Assembly: GCA_023426145.1 (NCBI GenBank)
Contig: JAFABG010000025.1
Location: 248,001-312,000 of the forward strand
Source of the DNA: Bacteroidota bacterium
GTDB lineage: Bacteria; Bacteroidota; Bacteroidia; Bacteroidales; Bacteroidaceae
Length of the DNA: 64,000 bases
Reading direction: 5' to 3'
Under the pieces are notes generated by a model. That model did no database searches and was not told the DNA's origin. It worked only from the letters and a program-made list of their open reading frames with translations. Positions within the stretch are counted from its first letter, which is position 1. Each line of letters starts with the position of its first letter. Both the position numbers and the translations under genes were made by a program. This document shows positions 54,569 to 62,830 of this stretch, piece by piece.

Positions 54569-55474
54569 ATGTATATGAAAAAAAATATATATAACCTGTT
54601 CCTATTGGGGCTAATTATCTTTTTCGCCGTATCTTGCTCTTCGGATGAGCCAGATCTCGGGAAAAGCATCATAACAATAGGCAATACCGAAAAAACAGAA
54701 TTCGACCATTGGTTAGAAGCTAACTTCGTTAAACCCTATAACATTGCATTCAAATATCGCTACGAAGATATCGAGTCAGATCTCGACTATTACACTGTAC
54801 CAGCCGAATACAATAAAGCTGTAGTATTAGCTCATCTTGTTAAGTATCTATGTGTGGAAACTTATAACGAAGCAGCTGGAGTAGACTTCACTTGTGAATA
54901 TTTTCCTAAAATGTTTTTCACTATAGGTCAATGGGAATTCAAGAATAATGGAACATTTATCCTAGGAACAGCAGAGGGCGGCCGTAAAATATTACTAGCC
55001 GGAGTGAATGATTTAGATCTATATTTGAGTAGCCCACAAGCGCTTAACCACTATTACCTTAAAACCATTCACCACGAGTTTACTCACATCTTAAATCAAA
55101 CAAAGTCCATTCCTGCTGATTTTCAACTAGTTACCGGCAATAGATACGTTGCAGACAGTTGGAGTGAAACACCTTACGATGAAATCTATTTGTCACGCGG
55201 ATTTATTTCTGCCTATTCTCAGCATTCCTTTCAAGAAGATTTTGCCGAAATGATGTCTATTTACATCACTAATGATGAAGCAACATGGGATGAACTAATG
55301 AATAAAGCAGGTGATGAAAGCGCACCACTCATTAAGCAGAAGCTTGATATCGTAAAAAATTACATGAAAACATCTTTCAATATTGATTTAGATGAACTAC
55401 GTAGTATTTTGTTACGCCGTCAAGACGAAGTATTCAGTGGAAAAGTAGACCTCGAAGACTTAACTGTAAAATAA
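54569..55474 (+). CDS. Zinc-binding metallopeptidase lipoprotein (Mx1-type)
   Basis: A 301-residue lipoprotein (signal ending AVSC) carrying a zinc peptidase motif HHEFTHIL, i.e. HExxH, at about 168-175. A later FQEDFAEMMSIYIT segment probably supplies the third metal ligand. This is the pattern of the putative zinc-binding metallopeptidase family found in Bacteroidetes SusCD loci. It is the only recognisable enzyme in the locus, suggesting that the locus handles a protein, peptide or glycopeptide substrate. It lies 22 bases after SusD. Confidence 0.85.
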   Translation: MYMKKNIYNLFLLGLIIFFAVSCSSDEPDLGKSIITIGNTEKTEFDHWLEANFVKPYNIAFKYRYEDIESDLDYYTVPAEYNKAVVLAHLVKYLCVETYNEAAGVDFTCEYFPKMFFTIGQWEFKNNGTFILGTAEGGRKILLAGVNDLDLYLSSPQALNHYYLKTIHHEFTHILNQTKSIPADFQLVTGNRYVADSWSETPYDEIYLSRGFISAYSQHSFQEDFAEMMSIYITNDEATWDELMNKAGDESAPLIKQKLDIVKNYMKTSFNIDLDELRSILLRRQDEVFSGKVDLEDLTVK

Positions 55475-55490
55475 TTAAAGCATTACAACT

Positions 55491-56795
55491 ATGAAATTAT
55501 ATAAATCATTACTCTACGTTTTAATGATACTTCCGACATTGCTGCTTCAGTCTTGTCTGAAAGATCAAGAAGACATATTCGATTCTCCCTCTTCCATTCG
55601 CATGCAAGAGGTACTCGATAATGCTAAAAAAGTACTCACAAGCTCTGAAAATGGCTGGATATTCGATTATTATCCCGATCGTGATCTTTCTTACGGTGGC
55701 TATGCTTATACTGTAAAATTTGATAGTAAAGAGGCAACAGTGCGTTCCGAATTAAAGATAGAGTCAGGCAATGCTGTGTCAAGTCTTTACAAATTAAACA
55801 ATGACAACGGACCGATGTTATCATTCGATTCCTATAACACTTTGATGCATTTCTTTGCTACACCCTCTTCATCAAAATATGAAGGACAAGATGGTGATTT
55901 TGAATTTATCATCATGAATGTAACAGACGACTTAATCACGCTTCGTGGAAAACGTACCGGAAACACCATGTACTTACGCCGTCTAACCAAAGATGCTAAA
56001 ACATACATTGCAGCAGCAGCAGCAGTTATCGAAAACATTGTCATATCTTCTGCTAAAGGAAAAGCAGGTGCTTTAGATATTGCTTGTGAAATTAATTTGG
56101 ATACCCGTCGATTAAATCTTACCTATATGAAAGGAGATTTAGCAGTTTTTGTTAGCGAATGTTATCTTCCTAATGAAACAGGCATCCGTTTTTATAATCC
56201 TATAGAAATTGATGGTGCTACTTTGTCAGAATTAGCCTATAATCCTGATACTAACACCTTCTCTGGTAAAGATTCAAAAAACAATGATGTAACTCTTGTA
56301 GGACAATTACCAGCAGATTATACGCCTTTCGATCAATTTGCTGGAATATACGATTTGAAGTACTCCTATGGTACCATCGAAGTAACTTTTGTACCCGATA
56401 AAGAGAATTATCAATATTTGATCCAAGGGCTGAATCCAAGTTACAATATTGTTGCCAAATATATTAAGAGTAAAGGATGCCTAAATATTACTTCGCAGAA
56501 AGTAGGTGATAGTGGATCTCAACAAATATGGTTCTGTGGCTGGGGACTTAAAGAAGATGGAGGAAATCTTACATGGATTACAGATTGTGGAATGTTTTTA
56601 ACAAGAGATATTGAACACGAAGGAATTTTCAATTTTACACCTAACTCATATTCAGATCTCCACGCGGACTCTTTCATTCTCTTTGCATTTAATGGAACAC
56701 CATCTTCAAACTCTGTTGTTGGTTTAGCTGAAGCCCCATGGTTAATAGCTGATCAGGCCCGTATGCCATATCTTGAATACATTGTAAAAAAATAA
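55491..56795 (+). CDS. DUF4302 lipoprotein
   Basis: A 434-residue lipoprotein (signal ending LLQSC, Cys22). The opening SIRMQEVLDNAKKVLTSSENGWIFDYYPD is the DUF4302 signature. The rest consists of alternating strand-like segments without enzyme motifs. In other Bacteroides genomes this family sits in the same gene order, downstream of a SusD and an Mx1-type peptidase, so it is probably a surface-exposed binding or accessory protein. The next gene begins 13 bases later. Confidence 0.85.
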   Translation: MKLYKSLLYVLMILPTLLLQSCLKDQEDIFDSPSSIRMQEVLDNAKKVLTSSENGWIFDYYPDRDLSYGGYAYTVKFDSKEATVRSELKIESGNAVSSLYKLNNDNGPMLSFDSYNTLMHFFATPSSSKYEGQDGDFEFIIMNVTDDLITLRGKRTGNTMYLRRLTKDAKTYIAAAAAVIENIVISSAKGKAGALDIACEINLDTRRLNLTYMKGDLAVFVSECYLPNETGIRFYNPIEIDGATLSELAYNPDTNTFSGKDSKNNDVTLVGQLPADYTPFDQFAGIYDLKYSYGTIEVTFVPDKENYQYLIQGLNPSYNIVAKYIKSKGCLNITSQKVGDSGSQQIWFCGWGLKEDGGNLTWITDCGMFLTRDIEHEGIFNFTPNSYSDLHADSFILFAFNGTPSSNSVVGLAEAPWLIADQARMPYLEYIVKK

Positions 56796-56807
56796 AATTA
56801 GATAAAT

Positions 56808-57941
56808 ATGAAAAAAATATTCAACTTCATATTACTTGCGCTTTGTGTCATAAGCTATTCCTCATGCTCAAATGATGAGGGAATAGAGTATTTCAACGAG
56901 TCGTCTGTAAAAATAATCAGCCGGGATATCACTTTCCCGGCAGCAGCCTCTCAAGGTTCAATAGTAGTGGAAGCACCAAGCGCATTCACCGTAACAACAT
57001 CAGATCAAGGATGGTGTACCACAAGTATATCAGGATCAACGATCACGGTCAATGTTGAGCAAAATCCAGACCTAGAAGGACGTAGTTCTATGCTTACTAT
57101 TCACTGTGGAACAGATAGTACAGCAGTTGCTATCGTTCAATCTGGAGTTATTTTCGAGCTAAGTGCAGGTTCTCAGATCGCTGCATCCGACGATGCAGCA
57201 ACCTACTCGTACGATATCAAATGTAACACTGATTTAAGCATGACTCCGACTGCTGAATGGATTTCAACTGTTATTGAAGATGGAAAACTGCATGTCAGCT
57301 TAACAGAAAACAGCACTGGCCATTTGCGTTCTGGAAGAATAGATTATATAGCTGGAACATATCATGGTGAAATAAAAGTAACCCAATGCGAATTTGAAAA
57401 AGACTTAGCTGGAGAATATGACTTGGTTTTTACAGACCCTTCAAGCGGTGACCTTGGATACGTTAACTCAGAATTGAAAAAAACTGGAGATGCTTATAGC
57501 ATCGAAATTCCTGATTTTGCGTTCAGCATTCCTGTAACCTTCAGCGCAACAGATAATGGACTAATACTTGAGGCAGGTCAATACATCGGTGATTACTCAA
57601 CATATAAGATGTTTATCACACTTTGGGATACTAATAGAGGCAGCCTCACATGGTCATCATCAGTAAGTATGTCTGCCCCATTCCAATACGTTGAAGAGGA
57701 AGGTACAGGATACACAGTTGCATACTTTGAAGATAATGGATCATGGGCTGGTTATACTATTACTGCTATGCGCTTAGAAGCGTTCTCTTCAATGGAAATC
57801 TCGTCAAGTACACGAGTTGGTTCACTTCTCAACATGGAGTCACCTTATTTGCTAAGAAGTCACGCTCCTGAAGAAACAAATACTATTATGAAAGCTAAGA
57901 ATATAAAGAAAGCCGACTTTACTCTCTCTCACTTCAAATAA
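56808..57941 (+). CDS. BACON-domain lipoprotein
   Basis: A 377-residue lipoprotein (signal ending YSSC, Cys21). Two BACON-like domains follow in tandem, about 30-115 (ITFPAAASQGSIVVEAPSAF, SDQGWCTTS) and 117-198 (FELSAGSQIAASDDAATYSY, AEWISTVIEDG). BACON domains are thought to bind glycans or mucin or to act as spacers that hold partner domains away from the cell surface. A C-terminal beta-rich domain (about 200-350) has no recognisable family. It is the last gene before a strong terminator. Confidence 0.88.
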   Translation: MKKIFNFILLALCVISYSSCSNDEGIEYFNESSVKIISRDITFPAAASQGSIVVEAPSAFTVTTSDQGWCTTSISGSTITVNVEQNPDLEGRSSMLTIHCGTDSTAVAIVQSGVIFELSAGSQIAASDDAATYSYDIKCNTDLSMTPTAEWISTVIEDGKLHVSLTENSTGHLRSGRIDYIAGTYHGEIKVTQCEFEKDLAGEYDLVFTDPSSGDLGYVNSELKKTGDAYSIEIPDFAFSIPVTFSATDNGLILEAGQYIGDYSTYKMFITLWDTNRGSLTWSSSVSMSAPFQYVEEEGTGYTVAYFEDNGSWAGYTITAMRLEAFSSMEISSSTRVGSLLNMESPYLLRSHAPEETNTIMKAKNIKKADFTLSHFK

Positions 57942-57992
57942 GATAAGAAAGGAATAGTTAGCTATTTCTTCTTAGAAAGCTCTTTTTATTAA

Positions 57993-58036
57993 AATAATCT
58001 TGGTTGGTCAAATATCTTCCGACCAAGATTATTTTC
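57993..58036 (+). terminator. Intrinsic terminator of the SusCD locus
   Basis: Arms of 15 bases (57993-58007 and 58019-58033), with one G-T pair, enclose an 11-base loop and are followed by a short T-run. Confidence 0.8.
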
Positions 58037-58062
58037 GTTTATCAAGCTAATTCAATTTACTT

Positions 58063-59259
58063 ATGACAACAACACTTTATCGGATATTCTGGATTAGTAC
58101 ATTTTTGCTCCTTACCTCTCTATTAAACGCGCAAAGTAACTATCGTCCCGGATACATCATTACTCTTCAAAAAGACACAGTATACGGCAAAATTGATTAC
58201 CGCACGGATAAAATGAATGCTAAACGGTGCGTCTTCTTACCCAATAGTGATGACACAAAGCCTATTACCTATCAACCTTTTGAAATCACTGGCTACCGTT
58301 TTACTGACGACGGGAGGTATTATATTTCAAAAAACGTGGAACTTAAACATGGAGAGCCTAAACCTGTTTTCTTAGAGTATCTGCTACAAGCCATGAAAAG
58401 TCTATACTATTATGAAGCAGATGATAATTCACCAATCTATTTTGTTGATGACAACAATACGCTTGTTAAAATTGATGCTCCCAAGCTTTCTCATAAGCCA
58501 ACTACAGGTATACAGTTCAAAGGAGAAAGAGACCGATACATACCTCTGCTACACTATGCATTCAAAGACTGTCCGAGCCTAAGTTCCAGAATAGACAGGG
58601 CTAAATTCACTCGAAAAGACATTATGAGTATCACGAAGAAATATCACTATGCCATGTGTGAAAGCCAAACTGACTGTATTGAATTTGAAGCCAAAGAAGA
58701 TAAGCAGTCCATTCAATTGGACGTCACTCCTTACATAGGTGTCATCCAATACAAAGTCCCATCTGGGAGCACAATAGGCCTATACAGTTCACCTGATCTG
58801 TCATATCTGGCAGGTGTAACACTAGCAGTGAGTAGCAAGCGTTGGATGAGTTCACTTAGCGGCTGCATTGATTTCTCATTTTCTAAGATTTCATCCACTG
58901 CCAGAAGCCTAAATGAAGCAAACCAACCAATCAGTATATATAAGCATAGCGGAACAATGTTTTCAGGTAAACTGGGAATACGCTACACTTATCCTAAAGG
59001 GAGTATAAGACCTTTCGTAGGGATCGGAGTAGATATAAGTAGCATACTTAACGGAAAAGAAGAATACAACCAAAGTAGCGAAAAATGGATGAATGGTATA
59101 AATCCAGGTTATTATATCAACGCAGGAGTAAACTTCAAAATCTCAAGAAAAAGTAAACAAATGATCTGCCTCCGCGCCCAATTCAAGGGTTTAAGAGACA
59201 TTGTAGAAAAGTCTAGTTTGGTGAATGGCTGGTCCGGTGTGATCGGATATACATTCTAA
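58063..59259 (+). CDS. Exported beta-barrel-like protein of unknown function
   Basis: A 398-residue protein with a signal peptide (ending LLNAQ, about 23). An N-terminal region, NYRPGYIITLQKDTVYGKIDYR, is followed by strand-rich sequence; from about residue 225 to the end the pattern of alternating aromatic and glycine residues (SYLAGVTLAVSSKRW, IRPFVGIGVDIS, YYINAGVNFKIS) and the final aromatic (GYTF) suggest an outer-membrane beta-barrel. It is separated from the SusCD locus by a terminator, so a link is not implied. It converges on the DUF4861 gene. Confidence 0.7.
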   Translation: MTTTLYRIFWISTFLLLTSLLNAQSNYRPGYIITLQKDTVYGKIDYRTDKMNAKRCVFLPNSDDTKPITYQPFEITGYRFTDDGRYYISKNVELKHGEPKPVFLEYLLQAMKSLYYYEADDNSPIYFVDDNNTLVKIDAPKLSHKPTTGIQFKGERDRYIPLLHYAFKDCPSLSSRIDRAKFTRKDIMSITKKYHYAMCESQTDCIEFEAKEDKQSIQLDVTPYIGVIQYKVPSGSTIGLYSSPDLSYLAGVTLAVSSKRWMSSLSGCIDFSFSKISSTARSLNEANQPISIYKHSGTMFSGKLGIRYTYPKGSIRPFVGIGVDISSILNGKEEYNQSSEKWMNGINPGYYINAGVNFKISRKSKQMICLRAQFKGLRDIVEKSSLVNGWSGVIGYTF

Positions 59260-59285
59260 GGACAATAAATATATACCATAAAAAC

Positions 59286-59336
59286 AGCTCCACGAATCTT
59301 CTTTCTTAAATTGAGCAAGAAGAGTTTCGTGGAGCT
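59286..59336. terminator. Bidirectional terminator between convergent genes
   Basis: AGCTCCACGAA (59286-59296) and TTCGTGGAGCT (59326-59336) pair perfectly; TCTTCTT and AAGAAGA extend the stem with a small bulge. T-rich sequence follows on the plus strand. Confidence 0.75.
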
Positions 59337-59345
59337 TCTACTTTT

Positions 59346-60593
59346 TTAGTAACTAACCGTAAGCGGCATTCTCACCTTTTTGGCATACTCAGCCATATAT
59401 TTATTCCACTCGCCAACAGTCTTAATGGCTGCTTTATCCCAAGCAGAGCCCCAATAATAAGTATATTCCGAGCCCGGTTCATACGTACTGATAGCTAATA
59501 CATGTCCATCGGCCCCTGCACGCAACTCTTTTTTCTCTTTGGCAGAAAAAAGAACCACCTTGGCTTCCTTCACTTGTGCAGGAAAAGCTGCCCCCATGAA
59601 CATCTTTCCGTTTCCCGCATTCGGGTCTCCTGTAGGGTCTACATAAGTAATGTAGCCATTTTCAGCATCCGTCACAACATCGCCATTAGGCTCATGCAAC
59701 ACGATGCCTGTAGCCACAGACACCTCTTCTTTCAGGTTTGTATATGAAACCTGGGTCTTATTGAGATACGAGCCCGCATCAAGCGTAATCAAACGGGTTT
59801 CAATCACGTTAGAATCACCACGAATCACCAGCGGATCATATTCCAACTTCACCGTAAAGCGTAGAGGCCCATTATCAAGGATTTCCTGCGTTCGATAGCA
59901 ATAAGGATACATAATGGTATCCCCAAGCATTAAAGCGGCTGTACCGCCCCCTAAAGTAGGTCCTACGGTATAACAATCCATTCCGTTACCATGGTCAATA
60001 TGATAAGAGATCGCTTGTTCCATCTCGGCAGCAGCCTTAGGGTCCGTTTTCTTCAGCGCAGCAATTTGCTGACGCTTCTCAACATTCTCTTCTTCAGCAT
60101 AACGATCTTCAACAACAGGTTCTGTAGTATTGTATTTTGTAAACACATCATATCCAAAAGCACGCTCTCCCCTAGCCTGCAATGCAGGTCCATAGGCACG
60201 GAAAGCAACCAGGTCATTCTCCCAAGCCACATCATCAAGTCGCTCAGGATAATAGCGCCCACATGCTATCACATTATAAGGATCTGGTTCTCCTTCCTGA
60301 ATTACGTATTTAGATGTTCCGTTACCTTTCACAGTAACCGGAAAAACAACATTCTCGTCATAAGTAATCTGATAAGGTACTTGGCGCCCGTCTTGATCGA
60401 GCACTACGATTTGAGCCGTATCTGCCAACTGCAATCTTGCAGTGACATCACTCATAGGCACTTCAACCATTTCTCCGGCACGTTCGATAGCCAGTGAATT
60501 GGCTACGGTGACCGTCATAGATTGCTTACCATCGGCGCAAGAAGAAAAGCATAGCATGAAGGTAGCAGCCAGAATAATAAGTTTGTTCTTCAT
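59346..60593 (-). CDS. DUF4861 lipoprotein
   Basis: A 415-residue exported protein with a lipoprotein signal (ending FSSC). The DUF4861 pattern is recognised from VTVANSLAIERAGEMVEVP, through RAYGPALQARGERAFGYDVF, to GNGMDCYTVGPTLGGGTAAL. The function is not established; such proteins occur near uronate or glycosaminoglycan utilisation genes, which fits kduD and kduI upstream. ATG at 60593 (MKNKLIILAA) is preferred over a start at 60608. A terminator-like hairpin separates it from kduD. Confidence 0.82.
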   Translation of the reverse strand: MKNKLIILAATFMLCFSSCADGKQSMTVTVANSLAIERAGEMVEVPMSDVTARLQLADTAQIVVLDQDGRQVPYQITYDENVVFPVTVKGNGTSKYVIQEGEPDPYNVIACGRYYPERLDDVAWENDLVAFRAYGPALQARGERAFGYDVFTKYNTTEPVVEDRYAEEENVEKRQQIAALKKTDPKAAAEMEQAISYHIDHGNGMDCYTVGPTLGGGTAALMLGDTIMYPYCYRTQEILDNGPLRFTVKLEYDPLVIRGDSNVIETRLITLDAGSYLNKTQVSYTNLKEEVSVATGIVLHEPNGDVVTDAENGYITYVDPTGDPNAGNGKMFMGAAFPAQVKEAKVVLFSAKEKKELRAGADGHVLAISTYEPGSEYTYYWGSAWDKAAIKTVGEWNKYMAEYAKKVRMPLTVSY

Positions 60594-60620
60594 TGGTATA
60601 TCAAGCAATTAAAGGGAATA

Positions 60621-60674
60621 GTAAAAAAGAAGGTGACAGATAAAAAAGTGCATCCTTTTTCAATCCATCACCTT
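60621..60674 (-). terminator. Probable terminator after kduD
   Basis: On the minus strand AAGGTGA and TCACCTT close a large loop that is followed by a T-run (60628-60623). Read-through into the DUF4861 gene is possible. Confidence 0.5.
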
Positions 60675-60697
60675 ATAGTAATCTATGCAGTCGCTAC

Positions 60698-61501
60698 TTA
60701 TTTCGGTTGTTTTCCGATATAAGCAAGGATACCACCATCAACATAAAGAACGTGGCCATTTACAGCGTTAGAAGCTTCAGAAGCAAGGAATACAGCAGGA
60801 CCAGTCAGTTCTTCAGGATCCAACCAACGACCAGCAGGAGTCTTAGCACAAATAAATGTATCGAATGGGTGACGGCTTCCATCTGCTTGCAGTTCACGAA
60901 GAGGAGCAGTCTGAGGAGTTGCGATGTAACCTGGGCCGATACCATTACACTGAATGTTGTATTCACCATATTCAGAGCAGATGTTGCGAGTCAACATCTT
61001 CAAACCACCTTTAGCAGCAGCGTATGCAGATACAGTTTCACGACCAAGTTCAGACATCATAGAGCAGATGTTGATGATCTTACCTGCACGTTTTTCCATC
61101 ATAGCAGGCAAAACAGCCTTTGCAACAATGAACGGAGCATTCAAGTCAATATCGATCACACGACGGAAATCAGCAGCTGCCATTTCGTGCATAGGTACAC
61201 GACGGATAATACCGGCATTGTTCACCAAGATATCAATAGTACCCACTTCTTTAGCGATAGTAGCAACCATAGCCTGAACAGCTGGTTCGTCTGTAACGTC
61301 ACACACATAACCATGAGCTTTAATTCCCTTTTCAGCGTACGCAGCTATGCCTTTGTCTACCAACTCTTGGTTGATGTCGTTAAAACAAATCGTAGCGCCT
61401 TGTTCTGCATAAGCAGAAGCAATAGCAAAACCGATACCATAAGAAGCACCTGTAACGAGAGCTACTTTACCATTCAAAGAAAAATTCAAATACTGATTCA
61501 T
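60698..61501 (-). CDS. kduD: 2-dehydro-3-deoxy-D-gluconate 5-dehydrogenase-type SDR (KduD)
   Basis: A 267-residue short-chain dehydrogenase. The NAD-binding motif TGASYGIG is at 17-24, with NNAG, the catalytic Ser in CSMMS, and Tyr/Lys in YAAAKGG. The protein could be called gluconate 5-dehydrogenase by similarity, but its position directly after kduI (61 bases) supports the KduD role: reduction of 2,5-diketo-3-deoxygluconate to 2-keto-3-deoxygluconate during unsaturated-uronate breakdown. The next step enzymes, KdgK and KdgA, are not in the window. Confidence 0.88.
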   Translation of the reverse strand: MNQYLNFSLNGKVALVTGASYGIGFAIASAYAEQGATICFNDINQELVDKGIAAYAEKGIKAHGYVCDVTDEPAVQAMVATIAKEVGTIDILVNNAGIIRRVPMHEMAAADFRRVIDIDLNAPFIVAKAVLPAMMEKRAGKIINICSMMSELGRETVSAYAAAKGGLKMLTRNICSEYGEYNIQCNGIGPGYIATPQTAPLRELQADGSRHPFDTFICAKTPAGRWLDPEELTGPAVFLASEASNAVNGHVLYVDGGILAYIGKQPK

Positions 61502-61562
61502 AATTCTTTTGTTATTAAAATGATGATAACTATTATAATTTTTATTCTTAACTATCAGCTGT

Positions 61563-62405
61563 TTACTTCAAATCTGTAATGAGAGAGAAGTCTTGATCGC
61601 CATAATCGAGGTTCTCCCCACCCATACCCCAGATAAAAGTATAGTTGTGTGTGGCAGCAGCAGAATGAATAGACCATTCTGGCGACAATACAGCCTGATC
61701 ACCTTTCATCCACACGTGGCGGGTTTCGTCAATCTCACCCATGAAGTGACAAACGGCTTGCTCTTGTGGAATCTCGAAATAGAAATAAGCTTCCATACGT
61801 CGACTATGTACATGCGCCGGCATAGTGTTCCACACACTGCCCGGAGCCAATTCCGTCATTCCCATTTGAAGTTGACACGTTGGCAACACCTGATTCACAA
61901 GCATCTTGTTGATATTACGATGATTTGAGCCTTCTAGCGATCCCATTTCGGCCACTACAGCGTCTGCCTTAGTGACTTTACGATCTGGATAGTTGCAATG
62001 TGCTGTCAAGGAGTTAAAATAGAATTTAGCTGGATTAGAAGCATCTTTGCTTTCAAAGGTCACCACACGGTCGCCTGAACCAAGATAAAGTGCTTCCTTA
62101 TAGTTGAGATCGAAAACGGCATTTCCAGCCTTCACCACACCCGGTCCTCCAACGTTGAAGATACCCATTTCGCGGCGGGTAAGAAAAAATGGCGCTTTCA
62201 GAGGATCAATCGCTTCAAGAGTCAACACCTCTCCCACTGGCAACGCACCACCCACAACCATACGGTCGTACATGGAATATACCATATTCACTTCATTGGA
62301 CACAAATATTTTTTCGATTAAGAAATCGCGACGGATTCTTGCAGTATCATACCGTTTTGCATCTTCAGGATGCGCAGCATAGCGAATTTCATAGTTCGTT
62401 TTCAT
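61563..62405 (-). CDS. kduI: 5-dehydro-4-deoxy-D-glucuronate isomerase
   Basis: A 280-residue cupin-fold metal enzyme that isomerises 4-deoxy-5-ketouronate, the product of polysaccharide lyases and unsaturated glucuronyl hydrolases, to 2,5-diketo-3-deoxygluconate. The metal site is seen in MPAHVHSRRMEAYFYFE (two His and a Glu), with a further His near HFMG. The N-terminal RYAAHPEDAKRYDTARIRRDFL is the family start. It leads kduD. A TATTTTTGC element at 62480-62472 on the minus strand is a likely -7 box. Confidence 0.95.
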   Translation of the reverse strand: MKTNYEIRYAAHPEDAKRYDTARIRRDFLIEKIFVSNEVNMVYSMYDRMVVGGALPVGEVLTLEAIDPLKAPFFLTRREMGIFNVGGPGVVKAGNAVFDLNYKEALYLGSGDRVVTFESKDASNPAKFYFNSLTAHCNYPDRKVTKADAVVAEMGSLEGSNHRNINKMLVNQVLPTCQLQMGMTELAPGSVWNTMPAHVHSRRMEAYFYFEIPQEQAVCHFMGEIDETRHVWMKGDQAVLSPEWSIHSAAATHNYTFIWGMGGENLDYGDQDFSLITDLK

Positions 62406-62471
62406 ACCTTATTTTTTTAGAGTTATTGAATAAGCTTGCTTTCTCAGACACATTTCGTTTACGTGCACGAT

Positions 62472-62480
62472 GCAAAAATA
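62472..62480 (-). promoter_or_regulatory. Putative -7 promoter element of kduI
   Basis: TATTTTTGC on the minus strand fits the Bacteroidetes -7 box and lies 67 bases before the kduI start. No -33 TTTG was seen at the expected distance. Confidence 0.45.
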
Positions 62481-62600
62481 GCAAAAGAAAACGGGTTTAC
62501 CTTACAATTGGGTTCCAATTATCCTTCAAAATTGTCTAGAATTGATGCAGGCAACTTCTTTTTAACGAACTATAATACGATTGAGAATCATTTTATACCT

Positions 62601-62647
62601 AAAAAAATAAAGCGGCTCCGATAATCTATCGATTATCAGAGCCGCTT
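62601..62647 (-). terminator. Intrinsic terminator after tRNA-Gln
   Basis: Arms at 62631-62647 and 62610-62626 pair along 17 bases with one mismatch around a 4-base loop. On the minus strand an AT-rich tail with seven T residues follows. Confidence 0.85.
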
Positions 62648-62650
62648 ATG

Positions 62651-62721
62651 TTGTCCTACCAAGATTCGAACTTAGACAAACAGAACCAAAAACTGTTGTG
62701 CTACCATTACACCATAGGACA
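62651..62721 (-). tRNA. tRNA-Gln (anticodon TTG)
   Basis: On the minus strand the acceptor arms TGTCCTA and TAGGACA pair perfectly, followed by discriminator A. The D-arm region has GGTGTAATGGTAGCAC, the anticodon loop reads TTTTGGT with anticodon TTG, and the T-loop GTTCGAATC is present. CCA is not encoded. It is downstream of tyrS but has its own promoter (62783-62751). Confidence 0.93.
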
Positions 62722-62750
62722 AACTTGAGTGCTTTCTGTTAAAAAGCGGT

Positions 62751-62783
62751 GCAAAGATAGAGGTTTGTCCCCAAACCTCCAAA
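62751..62783 (-). promoter_or_regulatory. Promoter of tRNA-Gln with an inverted repeat as spacer
   Basis: On the minus strand TTTG (62783-62780) and TATCTTTGC (62759-62751) are 20 bases apart, a full promoter match. The spacer is the inverted repeat GAGGTTTG/CAAACCTC (62760-62779). The tRNA begins 30 bases downstream. Confidence 0.65.
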
Positions 62784-62830
62784 TATTTCGATCACTTTTT
62801 TTCTATATCTCCCTAAAAATCGCAAAATGA

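Noticed and set aside
60707..61579. 290-codon plus-strand frame opposite kduD
   Set aside because: It is antisense to a clearly recognised dehydrogenase and has no family features.
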